Assembly (NCBI GenBank): GCA_018815265.1
Contig: JAHIYG010000102.1
Location: 1-5,866 of the forward strand
Reading direction: 5' to 3'
Length of the DNA: 5,866 bases
Source: Candidatus Altarchaeota archaeon
GTDB lineage: Archaea; Altiarchaeota; Altiarchaeia; IMC4; SCGC-AAA252-I15
In this document: positions 1 through 5,409 of the stretch, piece by piece
How positions within the stretch are numbered: the stretch's first letter is position 1
Layout: each line of letters begins with the position of its first letter
Program-made: the position numbers and the translations under genes
The notes under the pieces: model-generated
What the model was told of the DNA's origin: nothing
The model's input: the letters and a program-made list of their open reading frames with translations, nothing else
Databases searched by the model: none

Positions 1-1067
1 CCTGCTTCTCCCCTAAGCTGAAGAACCGCCTCAATCGCCTGGGCAATACCTGTTGCACCTACTGGGTGGCCTTTGGATTTCAACCCACCAGATGTGTTTA
101 TTGGTTTGCTACCAGACAATGCCGTCTCCCCGTCTTCAGTGAATTTTCCGGCTTTACCGAGTGGGCAGAACCCCAGCGCTTCAATAGCCATAAGCTCAGC
201 TATCGTGAAGCAGTCATGGACTTCAGCGAAGTCTATGTCTTTTGGAGAAACCTTAGCCAGTGCATAAGCACGCTTGGAAGCTCTTTCGCCAGACTCAATG
301 CGTGAGAGGCTTTTCCGATCATGCAATGCCAGAGTATCCGATGCCTGGCCCGACCCTGTAATCCATATTGGTTTTTCACAGAGTTTCTTCGCCTTCTCCT
401 CGCTTGCAAGAATGACTGCAGCAGCACCATCTGTAATCGGCGAACAGTCAAGAAGTTTCAGTGGGTCTGCAACTGGTGCCGAATTCATAACATCCTCCAA
501 TGTGAACGCCTTCTTGTACTGGGCATACGGATTGTGTATTCCGTTTGCGTGGTTTTTCACAGCCACCTGCGCCATCTGCTCCTCCTTAGTCCCGTATTCA
601 ACCATATGGCGTCTTGCCATCATTGCATACACCGCAGGAAATGTTGCACCATGGAATGCCTCCCACTCCTGATCCGCTGCCCCTGCCAACGCCACAGTCG
701 CATGCTCTGTCGATGCGTCAGTCATCTTCTCAACACCACCTGCTACGACAATGTCTGCGACACCTGCCTTTATGGCAAGATACGCCTGACGCAATGCCAT
801 ACCACCTGAGGCACATGCCGACTCAACCCTAGTCGAAGGAATACCCAAAAGGCCGGAGTTATCTGCGACCAATGCGCCGATATGCTCCTGCTGTATGAAA
901 AGCCCGGGGGTCATGGAGCCGACATACATCTCCTCAATCTCTACCCCGTCTATGCGAGCATCCTTTATGGCCTTGATGCCCGCCTCTGTAATCAAGTCCC
1001 TGTAGCTTCTCTCCCAAAACTCTCCAAAATGAGTCTGTCCAACACCTATTACTGCAACATTCGTCAT
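1..1067 (-). CDS. Acetyl-CoA acetyltransferase (SCP2-type thiolase), C-terminus cut by window edge
   Basis: The protein likely condenses two acetyl-CoA into acetoacetyl-CoA, the first step of the mevalonate pathway, in the cytosol. Translation from ATG at 1067 gives 355 whole codons with no stop; members of this family run to about 385-390 residues, so roughly 30 are missing. It opens with a thiolase N-terminus (MTNVAVIGVGQTHFGEF). The nucleophile is Cys85 in ESACASGG. His284 lies in EVHDCFT, the HDCF signature of SCP2/archaeal thiolases, with Cys286 two residues on. His334 lies in KGHPVGATG. All catalytic elements are intact. The start is supported by GGGGTGA six bases upstream, placed on the stop codon of the synthase gene, so the two are probably translationally coupled. 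In archaea this thiolase typically channels acetoacetyl-CoA to HMG-CoA synthase through a DUF35 protein, whose gene would be expected to the left, outside the window. Family assignment is firm; substrate is inferred from the neighbour. Confidence 0.93.
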   Translation of the reverse strand, partial: MTNVAVIGVGQTHFGEFWERSYRDLITEAGIKAIKDARIDGVEIEEMYVGSMTPGLFIQQEHIGALVADNSGLLGIPSTRVESACASGGMALRQAYLAIKAGVADIVVAGGVEKMTDASTEHATVALAGAADQEWEAFHGATFPAVYAMMARRHMVEYGTKEEQMAQVAVKNHANGIHNPYAQYKKAFTLEDVMNSAPVADPLKLLDCSPITDGAAAVILASEEKAKKLCEKPIWITGSGQASDTLALHDRKSLSRIESGERASKRAYALAKVSPKDIDFAEVHDCFTIAELMAIEALGFCPLGKAGKFTEDGETALSGSKPINTSGGLKSKGHPVGATGIAQAIEAVLQLRGEA

Positions 1068-1073
1068 CTTAAT

Positions 1074-1080
1074 TCACCCC
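1074..1080 (-). promoter_or_regulatory. Ribosome binding site of thiolase gene
   Basis: The minus strand reads GGGGTGA, then six bases, then ATG at 1067. It matches the archaeal anti-Shine-Dalgarno (GGTGA core) and contains the TGA stop of HMG-CoA synthase, suggesting that ribosomes finishing the synthase re-initiate on the thiolase. Confidence 0.75.
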
Positions 1081-2126
1081 TTCTGGAGGAATACCCCCTT
1101 TATTTTACCCTTCAATTTAGCGTATTTCGCGTAGTCAATGTATACTTTGTCCTCAATCAGCTCCCTCACAGGATTTGGATTACGCCTCCTTATTATCTCG
1201 TCTGTCGCCTCTATTATGAACGAGTCAGAGCCTGCTCCCGAGCCATATGATGTGGCAAGAATCAAGTCCCCAGGCATTGCAACATCAAGTATCGCAGACA
1301 AACCAAGCGGAGTCGCCCCAGAATATGTGTTGCCAATAACAGGAGTTAGGAGACCCTGCTGGAGCTGCTCCTTCTTGAACCCTAGTTTCGCGCCTACAAC
1401 CAGTGGAAACTTGCCGTTTGGCTGGTGAAAGACCACATATTTGAAGTCCTCAGGCTTTAGCTTGTTTCTCTCAAGTATCATTTTTGTCGCAGCACCCACA
1501 TGCTTGAAGTATGCCGGCTCGCCGGTAAAGCGTGAGCCGTGTTTTGGAAAGTCCTGCCCCTCACGCCTCCAAAAATCAGGGGTATCTGTCGTATATGAAC
1601 AGGTATCCTTTATCTCCGCAATAACCCTGTGTTCTCCGATAATGTATGATGCACCACCTGCCGATGCCGTGTATTCGAGGGCGTCACCTGGGCGTCCCTG
1701 GCTTGTGTCAGCCCCCACCGCCATCCCGTACTTTATCATCTTCGACTTAACAAGACCCATACAAGTCTGAATCGCTGCAGTCCCAGCCTTGCATGCGAAC
1801 TCATAGTCTGCAGCAGTCAAATTGGGGGTTGCAGAAAGTGCCTCAGCAATTATTGTTGCAGTGGGCTTTACTGCATATGGGTGGGATTCAGAACCCACAT
1901 ATATCGCACCTATTTCCTGCGGATCAATTCCGGAGTGCTTGAGTGCCATCCTCGACGCCTCAACAGCTATTGTGACAACGTCTTCATCTATGTCTGGGAC
2001 GCTTTTTTCGCGGACATTCAATCCCTTGCTAATCCTGTCTCCATCTTCCCCCCACACCGACGCGATGTCATGGGACCTTATCCTGTACCGTGGGACATAC
2101 GCCCCATAACCCACTATTCCTGTCAT
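1074..2126 (-). CDS. Hydroxymethylglutaryl-CoA synthase, archaeal type
   Basis: This cytosolic enzyme condenses acetyl-CoA with acetoacetyl-CoA to give HMG-CoA, the committed precursor for HMG-CoA reductase and isoprenoid lipids. It has 350 residues, the normal size of the archaeal family, which is shorter than the eukaryotic enzymes. The fold is a thiolase-type duplicate. Visible active-site residues are the general base Glu80 in VGSESHPYAVKPT, the acylated Cys112 in EFACKAGTAA, and His234 in VVFHQPNGKFP. The C-terminal half keeps SYGSGAGSDSF (residues 293-303), typical of HMG-CoA synthases. The start at 2126 is fixed by AGGGTGA seven bases upstream and by the ATGA overlap with the end of the regulator gene. 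The thiolase follows after six bases. This pairing is the conserved archaeal mevalonate arrangement. It is probably co-transcribed with the regulator from the promoter near 2860. Nothing appears broken. Confidence 0.96.
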   Translation of the reverse strand: MTGIVGYGAYVPRYRIRSHDIASVWGEDGDRISKGLNVREKSVPDIDEDVVTIAVEASRMALKHSGIDPQEIGAIYVGSESHPYAVKPTATIIAEALSATPNLTAADYEFACKAGTAAIQTCMGLVKSKMIKYGMAVGADTSQGRPGDALEYTASAGGASYIIGEHRVIAEIKDTCSYTTDTPDFWRREGQDFPKHGSRFTGEPAYFKHVGAATKMILERNKLKPEDFKYVVFHQPNGKFPLVVGAKLGFKKEQLQQGLLTPVIGNTYSGATPLGLSAILDVAMPGDLILATSYGSGAGSDSFIIEATDEIIRRRNPNPVRELIEDKVYIDYAKYAKLKGKIKGVFLQKG

Positions 2127-2842
2127 CCTAATTTCACCCTCAATCTTTCAATAAGCTCTTCCTCTGAAGCAATCCTTGAAATAACCAATGGAATCTTCTC
2201 CTTTTCAGCTATATGTATCGCCAGGTCATCCACTGACTCCGGACCAAGTCCATGCAATACTATGAGTCCCGGCTTCGGCTGAGTGACCTTGACTGCAATC
2301 ATGGGGGAGCGCCCCATCTTTACCTTAGTGAAAACAAGCGCCCTCTGAGAGTTCATTCCGTAGATTTTTTGGAAGTCATTTCCTGAAAAATTAAGTATCG
2401 CCGAGATGCTGTCTATTACAGTGTATCCCCTAAGCGATGCCCCAGCTATCAGTTTCTTGTTTGCAAGTATTACGCCGTCTACCAAATCCAAAAATTTCCT
2501 GCATGGAACCAAGCCGTCGAATTCAGTAATCCTCTTTATTGCATCAGTTGGTTGAGATGTCATGAATTTGCCCACTACCGCGCCACCGTGCTCCATGTCA
2601 TAGTCGACAAGTGATTCGACATATCGTTTCACAAAGCATGTGCCGGGGGATGTTCGTCTTCCCGACTCGTAATCTGATATTACCGATGGCGAAAGAGACA
2701 TGCGTCTTGCAAGGACAGTCTGCTTCAGACCAAATATCTGCCTCCAACGTTTCATGCTGTCTGCACATGAGTCAGACAGGGTTATTTCCCCGGCAATAGC
2801 CTTGGCGGCAGATGATGCCTGAGTAATCATCGTCTCAACCAT
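2123..2842 (-). CDS. XRE/Cro-family HTH transcriptional regulator (COG1709-like), first gene of the mevalonate operon
   Basis: This is a DNA-binding regulator of 239 residues from the upstream ATG, or 235 from the second ATG at 2830. A Cro/C1-type helix-turn-helix spans about residues 31-80 (numbered from 2842). QTVLARRMSLSPSVISDYES is the two-helix core, followed by GRRTSPG, typical of this class. The rest (about 100-239) has alternating beta and helix segments, including VTQPKPGLIVLHGLG and a final IPLVISRI stretch; it resembles the C-terminal domain of archaeal COG1709 regulators, whose ligand I do not know. No cysteine cluster, signal peptide or membrane segment is seen. The stop overlaps the HMG-CoA synthase start (ATGA), so it probably controls, or is controlled together with, the mevalonate genes. 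The TATA box at 2856-2863 would place the transcript start near 2834, which favours ATG 2830 on a nearly leaderless mRNA. A palindrome and direct repeats just upstream suggest autoregulation. The HTH call is firm; the target is inferred. Confidence 0.88.
   Translation of the reverse strand: MVETMITQASSAAKAIAGEITLSDSCADSMKRWRQIFGLKQTVLARRMSLSPSVISDYESGRRTSPGTCFVKRYVESLVDYDMEHGGAVVGKFMTSQPTDAIKRITEFDGLVPCRKFLDLVDGVILANKKLIAGASLRGYTVIDSISAILNFSGNDFQKIYGMNSQRALVFTKVKMGRSPMIAVKVTQPKPGLIVLHGLGPESVDDLAIHIAEKEKIPLVISRIASEEELIERLRVKLG
2134..2140 (-). promoter_or_regulatory. Ribosome binding site of HMG-CoA synthase gene
   Basis: The minus strand reads AGGGTGA seven bases before ATG 2126. It lies inside the last codons of the regulator gene, so the synthase has its own initiation signal besides the ATGA overlap. 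Confidence 0.72.
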
Positions 2843-2855
2843 TAAGTCAAATGAT

Positions 2856-2863
2856 TATATAAA
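2856..2863 (-). promoter_or_regulatory. TATA box of the regulator/mevalonate operon
   Basis: The minus strand reads TTTATATA. The usual archaeal distance of about 25 bases from box centre to transcript start puts initiation near 2834, just upstream of ATG 2830 and downstream of ATG 2842. No other comparably good box lies within 60 bases upstream on this strand. Confidence 0.6.
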
Positions 2864-2896
2864 TTGTCGTAAATAGCATCGACATTTGTCGAATAG
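2864..2896. promoter_or_regulatory. Candidate operator: palindrome plus direct repeat of CGACAA
   Basis: TCGACA-TT-TGTCGA at 2879-2892 is a 14-bp palindrome with six perfect base pairs per arm. Independently, the minus strand carries CTATT(TA)CGACAA twice, with cores at 2864-2869 and 2886-2891. These are exactly 22 bp apart, about two helical turns. The proximal core abuts the regulator TATA box, so a bound protein would block TBP/TFB there. The distal end lies about 20 bp from the putative mcm TATA element. The obvious candidate ligand is the HTH protein encoded next to it, but this is inference. Confidence 0.5.
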
Positions 2897-2916
2897 TTTG
2901 TTTTTTAGTGTATGCT

Positions 2917-2924
2917 ACATATAG
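2917..2924 (+). promoter_or_regulatory. Putative TATA box of mcm
   Basis: ACATATAG is the best TATA-like element ahead of mcm. Its centre at about 2920 predicts a transcript start near 2945, just before or within the GGGGTG ribosome site and about 10 bases ahead of TTG 2956. It is weaker than the opposite-strand box. Confidence 0.45.
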
Positions 2925-2944
2925 CTTAATCCTCTTTTTTAGAC

Positions 2945-2950
2945 GGGGTG
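2945..2950 (+). promoter_or_regulatory. Ribosome binding site deciding the mcm start
   Basis: GGGGTG lies five bases before TTG 2956 and eleven before GTG 2962. No such signal precedes GTG 2908. This supports a start at 2956 (or 2962) rather than the longest open frame. Confidence 0.55.
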
Positions 2951-2955
2951 TTTTG

Positions 2956-4968
2956 TTGGCTGTGATTGAAGCGTTCATTAAAAGGCACAAGGAAAAACTT
3001 AGAAACCTTGGAGAAAATTACCCGAACAGCAAAAGCCTTGTTCTTGACTTTCAGGAACTGGAGCGAATGGATCGGGACACCGCAGACAGACTTAGAACAC
3101 ATCCAGATAACATAATCATGGAGTTTGAGCATGCCCTGAATTCCATGAGCATACTGACTTCTGTTGAGAACCCTGAATTCAAGGTGAGATTCAAGAACAT
3201 GCCGAATGAGCGGGGATACACCGTGCCAATAAGGGAGGTAACTGCGGAATACATCGGTAAATTCATTACATTGGAGGGCACAGTAAACAGGATATCTGAT
3301 GTAAACCCAAAGGTTAAGAATGCCCTGTATGTCTGCAACATATGCGACGAACACAACTGGGTAGCCCAGGAGAGGAGAATCCTTGTCGAACCATACAGAT
3401 GCAAAGGCTGCCAAAAATCTGATTTCAGATTTGTAGAGGAAGAATCCCAGTGGACTGACATACAGCACATACAGATACAGGAGCCGCTGGAGATGTTGAA
3501 AGGCGGTGAAAACGCGCGCACCATAGAATTGTGGACAGAAGACGACATGACCGACCGGGTAATACCAGGTGACAAGGTGCTGCTGACAGGCGTTGTAAGG
3601 CTCAAACCTCCGAAAACCAAATCCTCAGTATTTGACAAATACGTTGACGTCAACTACATAGAAAGCATACAACAGGAGTTTGAAGACATAGACCTGACAG
3701 ATGATGATGTGACACAGATTATTGAATTAAGTCATGATCCGAAACTAATAGACAAGATGATAGACTCCATAGCACCATCGATATACGGGTACAACGAGAC
3801 CAAAGAGGCTATTGCACTGCAGCTTTTCGGCGGACGACAGGGTAAGATTCTAGCTGACGGCACCAAAGCCAGGGGAGACATACACCTCCTGTTGATTGGA
3901 GACCCAGGTGTTGCTAAATCAAGGATACTAAACTTCGTAGATGACATAGCACCGAAAAGCATATATGTCACAGGGAAGGGAACAACAGGAGCTGGACTCA
4001 CTGCCACAGCCGAAAAAGACGAATTCAACGAAGGAGCATGGACACTCAAAGCAGGAGCATTAGTCCTGGCAGGCGGTGGTATTGCATGCATCGACGAATT
4101 CGACAAGATGAGCAAGGAGGACCGGGGCGCGATGCATGAGGCGATGGAACAACAGACGATAAGCATTGCGAAAGCAGGGATAACTACCAAATTCAAGGCT
4201 AACACGTCAATACTTGCGGCGTCTAACCCTAAATTTTCCCGCTTCGACAACTACAAACCACTTGCTGAACAATTTGACATCCCACCCACCCTGATTTCCA
4301 GGTTCGACCTGATATTCCCAATAAGGGACATCTTAGACAGCGTCAGAGACAAACAGATAGCAGACCACATACTTAAGATGCACAGCCAGCAAGATGATGA
4401 TGAACAGACTATAAAGCCACTCATTGAACCAGACCTCTTCAAAAAATACATCGCATACTCAAGAAGAAACATCAAACCAAAGATGCGAAAAGAATCCATG
4501 GAAAAAATATCAGATTTTTATGTTAGCCTGAGGGCCCGCGGAAAAGGAACTACCGCAGCAGCAACACCAAGGCAGCTTGAGGCCCTAGTCAGGCTTTCTG
4601 AAGCTTCAGCCAAACTTAGATTATCGGAGGAAGTAAGCCTCTCAGACGTGGAGAGAGCGATAGCGCTCACAGAATTTGTCCTAAGAGAAATCGCAACAGA
4701 TGCGACAACAGGCGAATTAGACATAGACAGGATTGTGACAACACACCCGAAAAGCGTCAGGGACAGAATAAGACAGGTGGAGGAGATAATGCAGGAACTG
4801 ATAGCTAACGCACCCGATAGCATGGCAACACTCTCAGACATCGTAGACGCGATGAAGGAGAAAAACGTCGACAAATTCGAAGTTGAAAAGATAGTAACTG
4901 AGCTGAAGAAGAAAGGTGAGATTTACGAGCCAAGACACGGGAGATTCATGTTCACAGAAGAGAGATAA
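2956..4968 (+). CDS. mcm: MCM replicative DNA helicase
   Basis: This is the hexameric ATP-dependent 3'-5' helicase that unwinds the fork in archaea, acting with GINS and Cdc45/RecJ-like partners. It has 670 residues from TTG 2956; the open frame reaches back to GTG 2908 (686), but the promoter and ribosome site argue against that start. The N-terminal A domain covers about 1-95. A C4 zinc site follows (Cys127, Cys130, Cys149, Cys152), inserted in the OB fold, with a likely beta-hairpin near 205-220. In the AAA+ domain, Walker A is GDPGVAKS (315-322) and Walker B is CIDEF with Asp380/Glu381. Sensor 1 is Asn424 in AASNP, the arginine finger is Arg449 in ISRFD, and sensor 2 is Arg539 in TPRQLEAL. 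The C-terminal 65 residues form a winged helix ending EIYEPRHGRFMFTEER. There is no intein, although MCM is a known intein host. Everything needed for activity is present. The gene is divergent from the mevalonate unit. Confidence 0.97.
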   Translation: MAVIEAFIKRHKEKLRNLGENYPNSKSLVLDFQELERMDRDTADRLRTHPDNIIMEFEHALNSMSILTSVENPEFKVRFKNMPNERGYTVPIREVTAEYIGKFITLEGTVNRISDVNPKVKNALYVCNICDEHNWVAQERRILVEPYRCKGCQKSDFRFVEEESQWTDIQHIQIQEPLEMLKGGENARTIELWTEDDMTDRVIPGDKVLLTGVVRLKPPKTKSSVFDKYVDVNYIESIQQEFEDIDLTDDDVTQIIELSHDPKLIDKMIDSIAPSIYGYNETKEAIALQLFGGRQGKILADGTKARGDIHLLLIGDPGVAKSRILNFVDDIAPKSIYVTGKGTTGAGLTATAEKDEFNEGAWTLKAGALVLAGGGIACIDEFDKMSKEDRGAMHEAMEQQTISIAKAGITTKFKANTSILAASNPKFSRFDNYKPLAEQFDIPPTLISRFDLIFPIRDILDSVRDKQIADHILKMHSQQDDDEQTIKPLIEPDLFKKYIAYSRRNIKPKMRKESMEKISDFYVSLRARGKGTTAAATPRQLEALVRLSEASAKLRLSEEVSLSDVERAIALTEFVLREIATDATTGELDIDRIVTTHPKSVRDRIRQVEEIMQELIANAPDSMATLSDIVDAMKEKNVDKFEVEKIVTELKKKGEIYEPRHGRFMFTEER

Positions 4969-4970
4969 AA

Positions 4971-5098
4971 TTATTTTCCGCCGTTCATAACCCTATCCAT
5001 CACCTCAACCCATCTATGAATAGGATGCCACCAACCCATTTATCCCTGCCTACTGCCCCTCTTTTCCTAAGCTCAGAATCTATAAAAAAACCGGGCAT
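4971..5098 (-). pseudogene. Frame-shifted continuation of the small hypothetical gene, or two tiny ORFs
   Basis: Two protein-like pieces follow the 99-residue frame. One, in the -1 frame, runs from ATG 5098 to the stop at 5000-5002 (32 residues, including IDSELRKRGAVGRDKWVGG). The other is a further -1 frame away, from ATG 5039 to TAA 4971 (22 residues, MGWWHPIHRWVEVMDRV then MNGGK). Joined by single-base corrections at T7 (5084-5090) and in the GGTTGGTGG stretch (about 5029-5037), they extend the upstream frame into one protein of about 135 residues with a Trp/Arg/charged tail ending two bases beyond the mcm stop. This looks like one gene with two lost bases, by real decay or read error. GGGGGG at 5108-5113 could alternatively act as a ribosome site for the 32-residue frame. 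Neither piece matches a family I know. Confidence 0.35.
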
Positions 5099-5379
5099 GA
5101 GCCAGAACCCCCCTCAGCTTCGGCAGACGTTAATGCAGGCGATAAATCAGGATTATCCAGTTGAATAGCAGATATTTTTGGGTTTATCACATCCTCAACC
5201 ACATAAACATAATCTTTTCCCTGCAAGCGGATATCAAGAGTATAATCCCCCAGTTTCACATCATATTTTAACCGAGCACCCGCAGTCATTGGACTCACAA
5301 GCTCTGACTTGTCAAACCTGTGGGTTTTAGGGGTCTGATTTTTTTGCATAGACCGCGCCCATGGATTTATAGGCAGCAT
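5080..5379 (-). CDS. Small hypothetical protein, probably the 5' part of a frame-disrupted gene
   Basis: A 99-residue frame from ATG 5379, or 89 residues from ATG 5349. I do not recognise the family. The middle (RLKYDVKLGDYTLDIRLQG, then KDYVYVVEDVINPKIS) reads as alternating beta strands with sensible codons, unlike antisense noise. The tail turns low-complexity (AEAEGGSGS) and ends PVFL-TAG on a T7 run. There is no signal peptide, long hydrophobic helix or cysteine pair. The start is unsure: no ribosome site precedes either ATG, a stop codon lies directly upstream of ATG 5379, and an AT-rich TTAATTAG at about 5382-5389 could serve as a TATA box for ATG 5349. Protein-like sequence continues past the stop in the -1 frame and then again in a third frame to 4971, so the annotated stop may be artificial. 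It is convergent with mcm and divergent from the Nudix gene, whose promoter it overlaps. Existence is moderately supported; function is unknown. Confidence 0.42.
   Translation of the reverse strand: MLPINPWARSMQKNQTPKTHRFDKSELVSPMTAGARLKYDVKLGDYTLDIRLQGKDYVYVVEDVINPKISAIQLDNPDLSPALTSAEAEGGSGSCPVFL
5083..5089 (-). other. T TTT TTA heptamer at the end of the 99-residue frame
   Basis: In the reading frame of the hypothetical gene the last codons are GTT TTT TTA TAG. That gives a -1 slippery heptamer of the X XXY YYZ form, directly followed by the stop at 5080-5082. Slipping back one base continues into IDSELRKRGAVG. The pattern is visible in the sequence; its use in frameshifting is speculative, and a T-run length error explains it equally well. 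Confidence 0.3.
5364..5372 (+). promoter_or_regulatory. Putative TATA box of the Nudix gene
   Basis: GATTTATAG is the best TATA-like element upstream of the Nudix start. The expected transcript start is near 5394, giving a leader of about 15 bases to ATG 5410. The core TTTATA reads TATAAA on the other strand, so direction is not certain. It lies inside the first codons of the minus-strand hypothetical frame. Confidence 0.45.
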
Positions 5380-5409
5380 CTACTAATTAAGGGTAAGTAA
5401 GTTGATGAG

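Noticed and set aside
66..1250. Plus-strand open frames opposite the thiolase and synthase (for example 321-809 and 882-1250)
   Set aside because: They are antisense shadows: Cys/His/Trp-rich and patternless, while the minus strand encodes full catalytic motifs over the same span.
3898..4460. Intein inside MCM
   Set aside because: Walker A through arginine finger have normal spacing with no insertion, so no intein is present.
2926..4874. Minus-strand open frames of 82-200 residues opposite mcm
   Set aside because: Ser/Leu-rich antisense frames with no motif; mcm is conserved and continuous on the other strand.
4967..4979. Terminator after mcm
   Set aside because: Only a short AAAATTATTTT tract with no stem follows the stop; too weak to call.
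5359..5364. CCATGG palindrome with a minus-strand ATG at 5362
   Set aside because: That ATG opens a frame of only 11 codons before a stop, so it does not look like a gene start.
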